64,000 nt of DNA from positions 806,001 to 870,000 of the forward strand of contig NZ_JAERRJ010000001.1 of the NCBI RefSeq assembly GCF_016741815.1, in the 5' to 3' direction. Positions within the stretch are counted from its first letter, which is position 1; every line of letters begins with the position of its first letter. Below are positions 1 through 7,820 of the stretch, in pieces. Source of the DNA: Nocardia acididurans. Its GTDB lineage: Bacteria; Actinomycetota; Actinomycetes; Mycobacteriales; Mycobacteriaceae. Both the position numbers and the translations under genes were made by a program. The notes beneath the pieces were generated by a model that saw only the letters and a list, made by a program, of their open reading frames with translations, did not search any database and had not been told where the DNA came from.

Positions 1-405
1 GGGCGGCCGAATTCGCGCTCACACCCGCGCCGGCCGGGGTGGTGCGGTTATCCGCCGCCCGCACGGCGACCCGGCCTGCCGATATGGCGTCGAAACGGGC
101 TATTGCGCCACCTCCGGTGAGCAGGGGCCGCCTTGGAATCACGGTGAGCCGAATGCGTGTGCGCGACGGCGGGCAGGAGTGCAGTGGAAATACGCTCGAT
201 CTCGGAACCCGAGAGCCGCGGAGTGTTGTCTCCATCACTCGCCCGGGGGTGCCGCCGCATCCCCTCGGCAACCGTCAATTCCATGCTGGCGCAAAGTTTT
301 CGGTGCGAAGGGAGGAATGCCAGAGGAGTACCGGCGCGGGCGTCCGATGCCGTCGGCATTGTCCCGGGCGGCGCTGTTGTCTGGTGCTCACGCCACGCCC
401 GGTGT
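1..405. other. left-edge region, possible start of a minus-strand gene
   Basis: No convincing complete gene is visible. On the minus strand a frame is open from about 274 to the window edge. GTG at 142 could begin a protein starting MIPRRPLLTGGGAIARFDAI and leaving the window at base 1. Third-position GC rises only towards the edge and there is no good ribosome binding site, so this is weak. The remainder probably holds the promoter region for the regulator to the right. Confidence 0.25.
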
Positions 406-418
406 TAACTTTGATCCC
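406..418 (+). promoter_or_regulatory. -10 element placed for a leaderless transcript
   Basis: TAACTT at 406-411 fits the actinobacterial TANNNT -10 consensus. Transcription would begin at about 418-419, exactly at the ATG of the short ORF that follows, so that ORF would be translated without a leader. The start site is inferred from spacing only. Confidence 0.5.
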
Positions 419-535
419 ATGTCTTCCAGTCAGCCCACCGCACCGCGGGTCACCTACGTGACCGTCGCGCTCGGTGTGCGGCTGCCGCGGCAACGGGAAC
501 TGTGTTGTCCCTGCCGTCGCGCAGCCGAGTACTGA
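419..535 (+). CDS. Cys-rich leaderless upstream ORF (putative leader peptide)
   Basis: This ORF encodes 38 residues and ends in ELCCPCRRAAEY, with three Cys codons in four positions near the C-terminus. The ATG falls at the predicted transcription start, so no Shine-Dalgarno is expected. Mycobacteria and relatives carry short leaderless ORFs with clustered Cys codons whose translation couples downstream expression to cysteine supply, and this matches that architecture. The stop codon lies 117 nt before the ROK regulator. I infer that it controls that gene. Against this, the cluster is short and the peptide is Arg-rich and could be incidental. Confidence 0.55.
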   Translation: MSSSQPTAPRVTYVTVALGVRLPRQRELCCPCRRAAEY

Positions 536-652
536 CCCCGATTCACCTGCGGTAACACCGCGCTCGAATCCGGGCTTCTTTCGCTGCAGATCGCTGAATT
601 CTCCATAGGCCTTTGTCCCGCTGGCCGGCGGGACCGCAGCAAGGATCCGAAT

Positions 653-1927
653 ATGTCGAGCCCTATTCTCGAGCGTTCGCACAGTTCTACCGTCGCCACC
701 GCCCGGCTGGCCCCGGCCCGCCCCGCGGTGCCCGCCGAACTGCGCATCACCGACAACCCCGCGGCCGCCGTCCTCCGGGCCGCCACCCGCGGCCCCATCT
801 TCCGCGATATCGCCGCCCAGGCCACCGGGCTCAGTATCGCCACTGTGAATCGTCAAGTGTCCGCGCTGCTTTCGGCTGGACTGTTGCGCGAACGCGCCGA
901 CCTCACCGCCTCCGGCGCGGTCGGCCGCCCGCGCGTGCCGTTCGAAGTCGACACCGACTCCTACGTCACCGTCGGCGTGCACATCGGGTTCACCGTGACC
1001 CGCATCGTCGCTGCCGACCTGTCCGGCCGCATCCTCGGCGGACTCGAAATCGCCACTCCCCAAACGGGTCAGGACGCGGCGCTGACCATAGTCGCCCGCA
1101 GCGCCAAGGCGTTCCTGGACCGCCTGCCGCGCCGCAAACCGCTGTGGACCGGTATCGCGCTGGCCGGTCGCGTCGACCCGGCCGGCGGTGTGGTCGACCA
1201 CCCGCGCCTGGGCTGGACCGCCGCACCCGTGGCCGCCGTCTTCTCCAGCGTGCTGGACCTGCCGGTCTCGGTGTCCGCGCACGTGGAAGCCATGGCCGCG
1301 GCCGAACTCCTGCTCGCCGGACGCGAACCCGGCGAAGAGGCCCGGCCCGGCAGCAGCCTCTACATCTACGCGCGGGAAACCGCCGGAATCGCGGTGACAC
1401 TGCACGATCGCGTACACACCCCCGCCAACGGTCCCGGCTCCATCGCGCACCTGCCCACCGGCTCCGATATCGATTGCACCTGCGGACGGCGCGGTTGCTT
1501 CGAGGCGACCGTCGGGGAACGGCCGCTGCTGGAGCGCGCCGTGCGCAAGGGCATCCTGCCCAAGCCGGAGGCCCCGCGCCGACCGGCCATCGCGGACCTG
1601 TACCGCGCCGCCGACGGCGGTGACGCCGCGGCCCGCCAACTGCTGCTCGAGCGCGCCGAAATCCTCGGCCGCACAGCCGCTCTCGTCCGCGACATGTTCA
1701 ACCCCGACCGGGTCGTCCTGGGCGGCCAGGCCTTCACCGGCTGGCGACCCGGAATGGAGCGGGTGGCAAAGGCTTTCGGCGAATCCTCCACCCTCCCGGC
1801 CGCCGACCTGCGCCTCTCCCGCTTCGGCGGGCGCGTGCAGGAATTCGCGGCCGCGGTGACCTCGCTCAGCGTCTTCTACGCCGACCCGCTCTCGGCCATG
1901 CGCCGGGCCACGCGCACCGCGCGCTGA
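653..1927 (+). CDS. ROK-family transcriptional regulator
   Basis: The 424-residue protein has an N-terminal winged helix-turn-helix at about residues 35-85 (FRDIAAQATGLSIATVNRQV), followed by a ROK sugar-kinase-like domain. The ROK zinc signature C-x-C-G-R-R-G-C is present at Cys275, Cys277 and Cys282. The usual N-terminal ATP-binding DxGxT of ROK kinases is degenerate (VGVHIGFTVTR), which favours a repressor over an enzyme. Length and layout match Rv0485 of M. tuberculosis, which there lies next to the mycothiol gene mshA; no mshA is visible here. It is monocistronic and closed by a terminator. The ligand is unknown. Confidence 0.85.
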   Translation: MSSPILERSHSSTVATARLAPARPAVPAELRITDNPAAAVLRAATRGPIFRDIAAQATGLSIATVNRQVSALLSAGLLRERADLTASGAVGRPRVPFEVDTDSYVTVGVHIGFTVTRIVAADLSGRILGGLEIATPQTGQDAALTIVARSAKAFLDRLPRRKPLWTGIALAGRVDPAGGVVDHPRLGWTAAPVAAVFSSVLDLPVSVSAHVEAMAAAELLLAGREPGEEARPGSSLYIYARETAGIAVTLHDRVHTPANGPGSIAHLPTGSDIDCTCGRRGCFEATVGERPLLERAVRKGILPKPEAPRRPAIADLYRAADGGDAAARQLLLERAEILGRTAALVRDMFNPDRVVLGGQAFTGWRPGMERVAKAFGESSTLPAADLRLSRFGGRVQEFAAAVTSLSVFYADPLSAMRRATRTAR

Positions 1928-1960
1928 CGGATGGCGCGCACCGCGCGCCGGAGTTCGCGA

Positions 1961-2000
1961 CCGAAGCCCCTGCGGATCCTCGTTCCCGCAGGGGTTTCGG
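1961..2000. terminator. bidirectional intrinsic terminator
   Basis: The inverted repeat CCGAAGCCCCTGCGG (1961-1975) and CCGCAGGGGTTTCGG (1986-2000) forms a 15-bp stem with one G-U pair and a 10-nt loop. It lies between the convergent ROK and DUF2207 genes. Confidence 0.75.
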
Positions 2001-2006
2001 CGCGTC

Positions 2007-3599
2007 TCACCGGCTCGCGAACAGGCCCTCGACCGCCGTGATGAAGTACGGGAAGTGGCTCGCGAAACGATGCAGGTTGCGGTCGCCTTCGAAGCCGCCG
2101 AACCAGTAGACGCCGGGTTCGCCGTCGGCAGCGGGGTTCAGGTCCCGGAAGGTGCGGACCCACTGGTCGGCGCGGCGCACCGCCACCATGAAGGGCAGCG
2201 CGCGGGAGAAGACCATTTCCTGATCTGCTGCTGGAATATCCTGCGGGACAGTGGATTCCAGTCCGCGCTGCATCGCCTGCAGGCGGCCGGTGAGTTCCCG
2301 GCCCAGCGCGGTGCGCGACGGGAGGTACCTCGGCAGCAGCAGGGCGGCGACCCCGCCCAGTACGAGGGCCAGGCCCACCAGGGCATGCCGCTGCGGTCCC
2401 AGCGCCAGTGCGACGGTCGCGCCGATACCGGCCACGATCAGCGCGACACCGGTCCAGAACTCGAAGCCGCGGCGCGTGCGGTCCACGAACTCACCGCGCT
2501 CCACCGCATCGGAAATCAGGGTCTTGCGAACCACATTCGCGGGCACCCGGCCGCGCCGCTCGGACAGTAGCGCCTCGTCGGTGCCGTCGGGCAGCAGCGC
2601 CGCGTACACCGCGCGCTCGTAGCTCGTCAGCTGCTCGTCGGCCGGGTTGACGCGGGTGATCCGCCAATCGGAGTCACTCACCGCCGCCACCCAGATGTAG
2701 CTGCGCACAGCCAGGTCCACCACGGTCGCCGCCATATCGCGGGCATCCACATGACCATCGAGCAGCAGGCCCGCCGTGCCCGGCAGCACACCGTCCGGCG
2801 AAGCGAACCAGGCCCGATCACCCTCGCGCACAACCGGATCCAGCACCTCACCGGTGGCGGGGGCGGACCGCCGCGCCCACAGCACATAACCGGCCGCGGC
2901 GGCCAGCGCCGCCAGCAGCACGCCGAAGGCGGCGAACACCACGCCCGTCGGCGAGAACGGGCCGGGCGCATTGTCATCCTTGATATCCGCGTTCGCCGCC
3001 ACCGTGCCCGGCGGCAACTGCAGCGTCACCTCGATGAGATCACCCCTGCGCAGATCCGTCTTCTCCAGATGCGCGACACCGTCCGGTTCGACGCGAATAT
3101 CCGCGCAGTCCTCGGGATCTCCCGGCGGGCCGATCGTGCACTTGGTGATACCCATCCGGAAATCGGGGCCGATCACCGTGGCGCTGATCGACGCCACATC
3201 CGTGTTCAGCACCCCCGACCACTGGAACACCTGCGCGCCCGTGGTGTCGCTGACCGTGTTGTGCACCGTGTACTCGACCGTCGACACACCGGGACGCGCC
3301 TCGATGGTGAAGCGGTCCGCGCCCACCGTCGCGGTGGCATCGCCCGTCGACTTCACATCGGTGACCTTGAAATTGCGTTCCACGCCGTCGCCGATCGCGA
3401 CCCGCAACGGCAGCACCTGCCGGAAGTCCTGCCCGGCAGGCACCTCCACCTGCTCCACGACCCGCAGCAGACCGTCATCGCCGAGATTCACGTCCGCGGT
3501 GATCCGCACCCCGATCGACTGGGCGTGGGCGAACGGCGCTGCCACACCCGCCAGAGCGAGCAGCAGCGCGACGAGGACGCCCCCCCGAAAAATCTGCAT
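2007..3599 (-). CDS. DUF2207 family predicted membrane protein
   Basis: The 530-residue protein starts with a clear signal peptide (MQIFRGGVLVALLLALAG, Ala-x-Ala cleavage near residue 26). An extracytoplasmic beta-rich domain of about 190 residues follows. A transmembrane helix lies near residues 218-243, then a cytoplasmic segment, then two closely spaced helices near 375-425, and a soluble tail. This layout and the R-(S/T)APATGEVLDP segment after the first helix are typical of DUF2207 proteins, whose function is unknown but probably envelope-related. It is divergent from the zinc peptidase gene. The ribosome binding site is weak, so the start rests on the signal peptide. Confidence 0.75.
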   Translation of the reverse strand: MQIFRGGVLVALLLALAGVAAPFAHAQSIGVRITADVNLGDDGLLRVVEQVEVPAGQDFRQVLPLRVAIGDGVERNFKVTDVKSTGDATATVGADRFTIEARPGVSTVEYTVHNTVSDTTGAQVFQWSGVLNTDVASISATVIGPDFRMGITKCTIGPPGDPEDCADIRVEPDGVAHLEKTDLRRGDLIEVTLQLPPGTVAANADIKDDNAPGPFSPTGVVFAAFGVLLAALAAAAGYVLWARRSAPATGEVLDPVVREGDRAWFASPDGVLPGTAGLLLDGHVDARDMAATVVDLAVRSYIWVAAVSDSDWRITRVNPADEQLTSYERAVYAALLPDGTDEALLSERRGRVPANVVRKTLISDAVERGEFVDRTRRGFEFWTGVALIVAGIGATVALALGPQRHALVGLALVLGGVAALLLPRYLPSRTALGRELTGRLQAMQRGLESTVPQDIPAADQEMVFSRALPFMVAVRRADQWVRTFRDLNPAADGEPGVYWFGGFEGDRNLHRFASHFPYFITAVEGLFASR

Positions 3600-3676
3600 G
3601 GAAGGCTACTTTAGACAGCTTGCTATCCTTCCTCAGCGGCTGTCGGTTTCTTCGAGGAACGAGGGGGTGTGGGGGC

Positions 3677-5050
3677 ATGACTCGCCCACCGTCCGGAAAC
3701 GGACCGAATCCCCCTGGCGGACAGCCGAACCCACCACAGCACGGCTCGCCGCAGCACGGCTTCCCCGCCGTGCCCAGACCGGGCGGCAACGACCCGATAC
3801 CGCCGCAGCGGCAGGGCCGCCCGCAACCGCCGGGACCGGGACGCCCGAATCCCGGATACGGCGGTTCCGTTCCACCACAGGGGCGGCCGAACCAGCCGGG
3901 ACGCGGCGGCCCCGCCCATCCCCAGCAGGAACGGCCCGGCGCGCCGCAGTACGGACAGCCCGGCCGATACCCGCCGCCGCCCGGATATCCCCAGCGACCC
4001 GGATATCCACCGCAGCCGGGTTATCCACCGCAGCAGAGCATTCCGACCCAGGGATTCGGGCTCGGGCAGCCGCCCGTACCGCGCTCCGGGTACACCCCGC
4101 AGCCCGGCTACCGCGCCCCGCTGCCGCCGCCCGCCACGCACGGCGGCGGAATTCCACAGGCCGCACGGCCCGCACCGCCGCGCCGGCGACGCTGGGGAAC
4201 ACTGTTGGTGATCCTGATCGTCCTGGTCACCACGGTGGTGCTGCGCGCCGCGTTGAATACGGGACTGGACAATCTCGGCTCCGGAAACACCGTGCAGACC
4301 ACCTACCCGTCCGAACCGGGCGGCACCAGCATCGGCGTGGCGGAGACGGCGAACAATCCACTCGTCACCGGCGGCGACCTCACGCTGATTCCGGCGTCGT
4401 GCAAGTACACCCGCTGGAGCACCGAGGTGGACACCGCGCGCACCTTCTTCGAAACCGCGGCCGCCTGCCTGGAGAAGGCATGGCAGCCGCTGTTCGCCGA
4501 AGTCGGGCTGAACTTCGAAGCGCCGAATGTGATGGTCTCCGAGAGCACTTCGGGGATCACCACGCTGTGCACCGGCAACAGCTCCAACTTCGCGGCGTTC
4601 TACTGCTCGGCGGACAAGACCATCTACATGCCGATCAGCCAGCTGCAGACCGACATGATCAAGGACAACTGGGTCGTCTATCTGTCGGTGTTCGCGCACG
4701 AGTACGGACATCACGTGCAGGCGCAGTCCGGAATCCTCGGCAAGGTGCATCAGGAGCGCCGCGAGGCGGGCGCGCGCAGCGCCACCGGACTCGAACTGTC
4801 ACGGCGAACCGAGTTGCAGGCCAACTGCTTCGACGGCATGTACCTGGCGTCCTCATCCGGCGGCGGGTCGCTCACCTCCGCGCAGATCGGCGTGGCCCGC
4901 AGCGACATGTACCACCGCGGTGACTCCTCCGGCGATATGCGCGATCACGGGTCCTCGCAGAACAGCGGCGCGTGGTTCGAACTCGGAGTCGACAAGAACC
5001 GCACCGACCAGTGCAATACGTTCGCGGCATCGAGCAGCAAGGTCAACTAG
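3677..5050 (+). CDS. YpfJ-type neutral zinc metallopeptidase, membrane anchored
   Basis: I chose ATG 3677 because a G-rich ribosome binding site precedes it and the protein then begins MTRPPSGNG, giving 457 residues. Residues 1-165 are Pro/Gly/Gln-rich with repeated PGYPPQ-like units and are probably disordered. A single membrane helix follows at about 172-192 (LLVILIVLVTTVVLRAAL). The extracytoplasmic domain holds the zinc motif HEYGHH at about residue 341 and a downstream ELQANCFDGMY segment that supplies the third ligand in the YpfJ/DUF2342-like neutral peptidase family. It therefore probably acts outside the membrane. The substrate is unknown. Confidence 0.82.
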   Translation: MTRPPSGNGPNPPGGQPNPPQHGSPQHGFPAVPRPGGNDPIPPQRQGRPQPPGPGRPNPGYGGSVPPQGRPNQPGRGGPAHPQQERPGAPQYGQPGRYPPPPGYPQRPGYPPQPGYPPQQSIPTQGFGLGQPPVPRSGYTPQPGYRAPLPPPATHGGGIPQAARPAPPRRRRWGTLLVILIVLVTTVVLRAALNTGLDNLGSGNTVQTTYPSEPGGTSIGVAETANNPLVTGGDLTLIPASCKYTRWSTEVDTARTFFETAAACLEKAWQPLFAEVGLNFEAPNVMVSESTSGITTLCTGNSSNFAAFYCSADKTIYMPISQLQTDMIKDNWVVYLSVFAHEYGHHVQAQSGILGKVHQERREAGARSATGLELSRRTELQANCFDGMYLASSSGGGSLTSAQIGVARSDMYHRGDSSGDMRDHGSSQNSGAWFELGVDKNRTDQCNTFAASSSKVN

Positions 5051-5088
5051 TTGATCCCGCCTCTGTCGGAGAGGACGGGGCCGAAAGA

Positions 5089-5120
5089 AAAGGGAGGCGG
5101 GTCCGCACCCGCCTCCCTTT
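5089..5120. terminator. bidirectional intrinsic terminator
   Basis: A perfect 14-bp stem, AAAGGGAGGCGGGT (5089-5102) with ACCCGCCTCCCTTT (5107-5120), closes a 4-nt loop. It has an A-run on one side and T-run on the other and serves the convergent peptidase and amt genes. Confidence 0.9.
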
Positions 5121-5145
5121 CTCATCTCTCCGTTCGGACCCGGGC

Positions 5146-6447
5146 TCAGTGCCCGAACGGCCCCTCACCGAATTTGCGCGGCGAATGGCCGTGCACGCCT
5201 TCGGCATAGGCGGTTTCCGCGTGGAGGGCGAAGTCGATACCCGCGACCTCGTCCTCCCGGCTCACACGGAAACCGATGGTCTTGTCGATCAGCTTGCCCA
5301 GCGCGAACGTGACACCGAAGGCGAAGGCCGCCACCGCGAGCACGCCCACCGCCTGCTTGCCCAGCTGCGCCAGCCCGCCACCGTAGAGCAGACCCTCCAC
5401 GCCACCGGTCATGACCTCGTTGGCCAGGAAGCCGATCAGCAGCGTGCCCACCACGCCGCCGACGAAGTGCACGCCCACCACATCGAGCGAATCGTCGTAG
5501 CCGCCCTTGAACTTCAGGCCCACCGCGAACGAACACACCACGCCCGCCAGCAGACCCACGATCAGCGCACCGACCGTGTTCACCGAACCACACGACGGCG
5601 TGATGGCCACCAGACCGGCCACCGCACCCGAGGCCGCGCCGAAGGTAGTCGGGCGGCCGTCGCGGAACTGCTCCACCGCGAGCCAGCCGATCATGCCGAG
5701 GCAGCCCGCCACCAGCGTGTTCAGGAACACCGCGGCGGCCATGCCGTTCGCGTTCAGCGCCGAACCCGCGTTGAAACCGAACCAGCCGAACCACAGCAGG
5801 CCCGCACCCAGCAGCACGAAGGGCAGATTGTGCGGACGCATGGCATCCACCTTGAAACCGATACGCGGACCCAGCACCAGCGCCATCGCCAGAGCCGAAG
5901 CGCCCGAAGCGATCTCGACCACCAGGCCGCCCGCGTAGTCGAGCGTGCCCAGCTTGGTCAGCCAGCCGTCCGGGGTCCACACCCAGTGCGCGATCGGGGC
6001 GTACACGATGAGCGCCCACACCGGGACGAAGAGCATCCACGCGGAGAATTTGGCGCGATCGGCGATCGCACCGCTGACCAGGGCCACGGTCAGCACCGCG
6101 AAGGTCAGCTGGAAGGTCACGTACAGCAGTTCCGGCACCGCCGCGCCGGTCGCGGCGTCGACGACGTGCAGGGTGGTCGGATCGATACCGGACAGGCCCG
6201 CGAATTCCAGGGGGTCACCGATGAACCCGCCACCCGCGTCCGGGCCGAACGCCAGGCTGTACCCGAAGGCCAGCCAGGCCACGGTCACCAGCGGAATCGA
6301 GATGAAGCTCATCATCAGCATGTTGAGCACACCCGCTGCCCGCACCATGCCGCCGTAGAAGATCGCCAGGCCCGGTGTCATGAGCAGCACCATGGCGGTC
6401 GCGGCCAATAGCCAGGCCGTGGCCGCCGCGTCGAGTGTCGGTGTCAT
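5146..6447 (-). CDS. amt: ammonium transporter (Amt/Rh family)
   Basis: The 433-residue integral membrane protein has the Amt signature N-terminus (LMTPGLAIFYGGMVRAAGVLNM) and about eleven hydrophobic segments. The late D-V-V-G-V-H-F-V-G-G segment carries one of the twin pore histidines. It imports ammonium. No glnK or glnD lies beside it, unlike the amtB-glnK-glnD operon of many actinobacteria, so this may be the stand-alone copy. Two GlnR-type boxes sit directly upstream (see 6478-6520), implying induction under nitrogen limitation. Confidence 0.95.
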   Translation of the reverse strand: MTPTLDAAATAWLLAATAMVLLMTPGLAIFYGGMVRAAGVLNMLMMSFISIPLVTVAWLAFGYSLAFGPDAGGGFIGDPLEFAGLSGIDPTTLHVVDAATGAAVPELLYVTFQLTFAVLTVALVSGAIADRAKFSAWMLFVPVWALIVYAPIAHWVWTPDGWLTKLGTLDYAGGLVVEIASGASALAMALVLGPRIGFKVDAMRPHNLPFVLLGAGLLWFGWFGFNAGSALNANGMAAAVFLNTLVAGCLGMIGWLAVEQFRDGRPTTFGAASGAVAGLVAITPSCGSVNTVGALIVGLLAGVVCSFAVGLKFKGGYDDSLDVVGVHFVGGVVGTLLIGFLANEVMTGGVEGLLYGGGLAQLGKQAVGVLAVAAFAFGVTFALGKLIDKTIGFRVSREDEVAGIDFALHAETAYAEGVHGHSPRKFGEGPFGH

Positions 6448-6477
6448 GGGTGAGTAACTCCTTCCGCGCGTGATCGC

Positions 6478-6520
6478 GTTGCACGGAAGTTACCGAATAC
6501 TCACGTTTCGGCGCTGTTAC
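6478..6520 (-). promoter_or_regulatory. tandem GlnR-type binding boxes upstream of amt
   Basis: Read on the minus strand, 6520-6505 is GTAAC-N6-GAAAC and 6493-6478 is GTAAC-N6-GCAAC, separated by 11 nt. This matches the actinobacterial GlnR consensus of gTnAC-N6-GaAAC half-sites. The boxes lie 31-73 nt upstream of the amt start, as expected for direct activation. GlnR itself is not in the window. Confidence 0.8.
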
Positions 6521-6588
6521 GAAAATGAGGACTTGGATACGTGTCTGTAACAGCTGGAGCTGCGCAGACCCGGACCTCGGCGCGGATT

Positions 6589-7422
6589 TCAGGCCCGGCG
6601 GTCGCGGCCCTTGCGGGTCAGCGCGCGCACGCCGCGCGGACCGGGAACCGGATTGCCGTCCTCGAGGGCCATCCACTCGGCGATGGTGAGCCACTGCTGC
6701 TGGGCGCGGGCGTCGGCTGTGTCGTTGAACACGCGGCGGCCGCGGTCGTCGCGGAGTTCGTAGGCCATGACCGACCAGCGCGGCGGGCGGCCCTGCTCGG
6801 CGATCTGGTCGCGCAGATAGGTGGCGACCAGGGTGCCGAGGGTGTTGACCGGGCGCAGGGAGACGCGGTTGCCGTAGCGGGCCGCGTGGAAACGCCTTCC
6901 GGCGCACAGGGATCGGGGGGCGGCGTTGTAGGCGATCCAGCCGGCGCGCTGGGCGCGCTCGATGAGCCACAGGTGTTTGACCGCGGTGGGGGCGATGGTG
7001 CCGACGCGGTCGTGGATCAGATTGAAGACCGGTTCGGAGAGCAGGATGTCGCGCCGCGTCGGGCCGGTGCCGTGCGCGATCCAGTATTCGTCGGTGAGTT
7101 TGGCCAGCACGCGGCCGAAATCGTCGATGCTGCGCTGGGCGCGGCGGCCCAGGCGTTCGATGCGTTCGGCCTCGGCGCGCATGTCGTTCTGCACGATGAG
7201 GGTTTCGATGGCGGCCAGGGTCGGGACCTGGCCCCGCTGCAGGAGTTCGAGAATGGCGCTCGCGGTCGCCGGATCGGCTGCTGCCGACACCGGGAGCGAA
7301 TCACGCTTGATGTCGTAGTCCTGCGGGCTGATGGCCCGGCTGAGCAATCCGACCGCGGCATTGTCGCCCGCGAATTCGGTGCTGGAGAGCCAGGCTGCGG
7401 CGATGTCGTCACACGACGGCAC
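6589..7422 (-). CDS. hypothetical protein, 277 aa
   Basis: I do not recognise this family. The protein is soluble with no signal peptide or membrane segment. The N-terminal 100 residues are largely helical (QNDMRAEAERIERLGRRAQRSIDDFGRVLAKL). The middle is Arg-rich with LCAGRRFHAARYGNRVSLR, and the C-terminal part (TADARAQQQWLTIAEWMALEDGNPVPGPRG) is Trp-containing. It is transcribed away from dnaX and has a well-formed 11-bp inverted repeat about 80 nt upstream. Codon use is normal for the window. It is probably lineage-specific. Confidence 0.6.
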   Translation of the reverse strand: MPSCDDIAAAWLSSTEFAGDNAAVGLLSRAISPQDYDIKRDSLPVSAAADPATASAILELLQRGQVPTLAAIETLIVQNDMRAEAERIERLGRRAQRSIDDFGRVLAKLTDEYWIAHGTGPTRRDILLSEPVFNLIHDRVGTIAPTAVKHLWLIERAQRAGWIAYNAAPRSLCAGRRFHAARYGNRVSLRPVNTLGTLVATYLRDQIAEQGRPPRWSVMAYELRDDRGRRVFNDTADARAQQQWLTIAEWMALEDGNPVPGPRGVRALTRKGRDRRA

Positions 7423-7820
7423 TTGGGCGTCCTCCGGGAGATTTGGTTGTGCCCCGGTCGGGATGAGGGACCGGCCGGGGCCACCAACCTGATGAAGGTT
7501 TGGCTACCGAAGTTGCCGAGGTCCACGGTAGCCAAAGGATTGCGATCTTGCCGCATTCATTGACTGGATCGTTATGTCCGGTCTGTGGAGTTGAAACGTA
7601 CCTCTCTTCCATAAATGGTGATCATGGGTGGAAGTGGCGTTCGGGAACGGCTTGGTGAAATTGCGCTGAGAATTTGCTGATTGAAATCTCAGGTTTCGAG
7701 TTCGGTCCGGTTGGTACGGAACCGGCGCGGGGACTGTATGTGATGTGCGACACACTGCGAACCGTCGAGGCGCGACGGACGGGAATAGGCACTGTCGTAG
7801 GGCACCGGTAACCTCAGCGC
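7423..7820. promoter_or_regulatory. divergent intergenic region with an 11-bp inverted repeat
   Basis: This 398-nt gene-free region separates the unknown minus-strand gene from dnaX. It contains a perfect inverted repeat, TTTGGCTACCG (7499-7509) and CGGTAGCCAAA (7526-7536), with a 16-nt spacer. Its position is operator-like for the minus-strand gene. The part nearer dnaX is comparatively AT-rich and presumably carries the dnaX promoter. No RNA gene was recognised; in particular the SRP RNA core, which lies near dnaX in some relatives, is not seen. Confidence 0.45.

Noticed and set aside
7423..7820. SRP (4.5S) RNA gene near dnaX
   Set aside because: It was searched for because it lies near dnaX in some relatives. 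The conserved GGAAGGAAGCAG-type core is not visible here or after dnaX.
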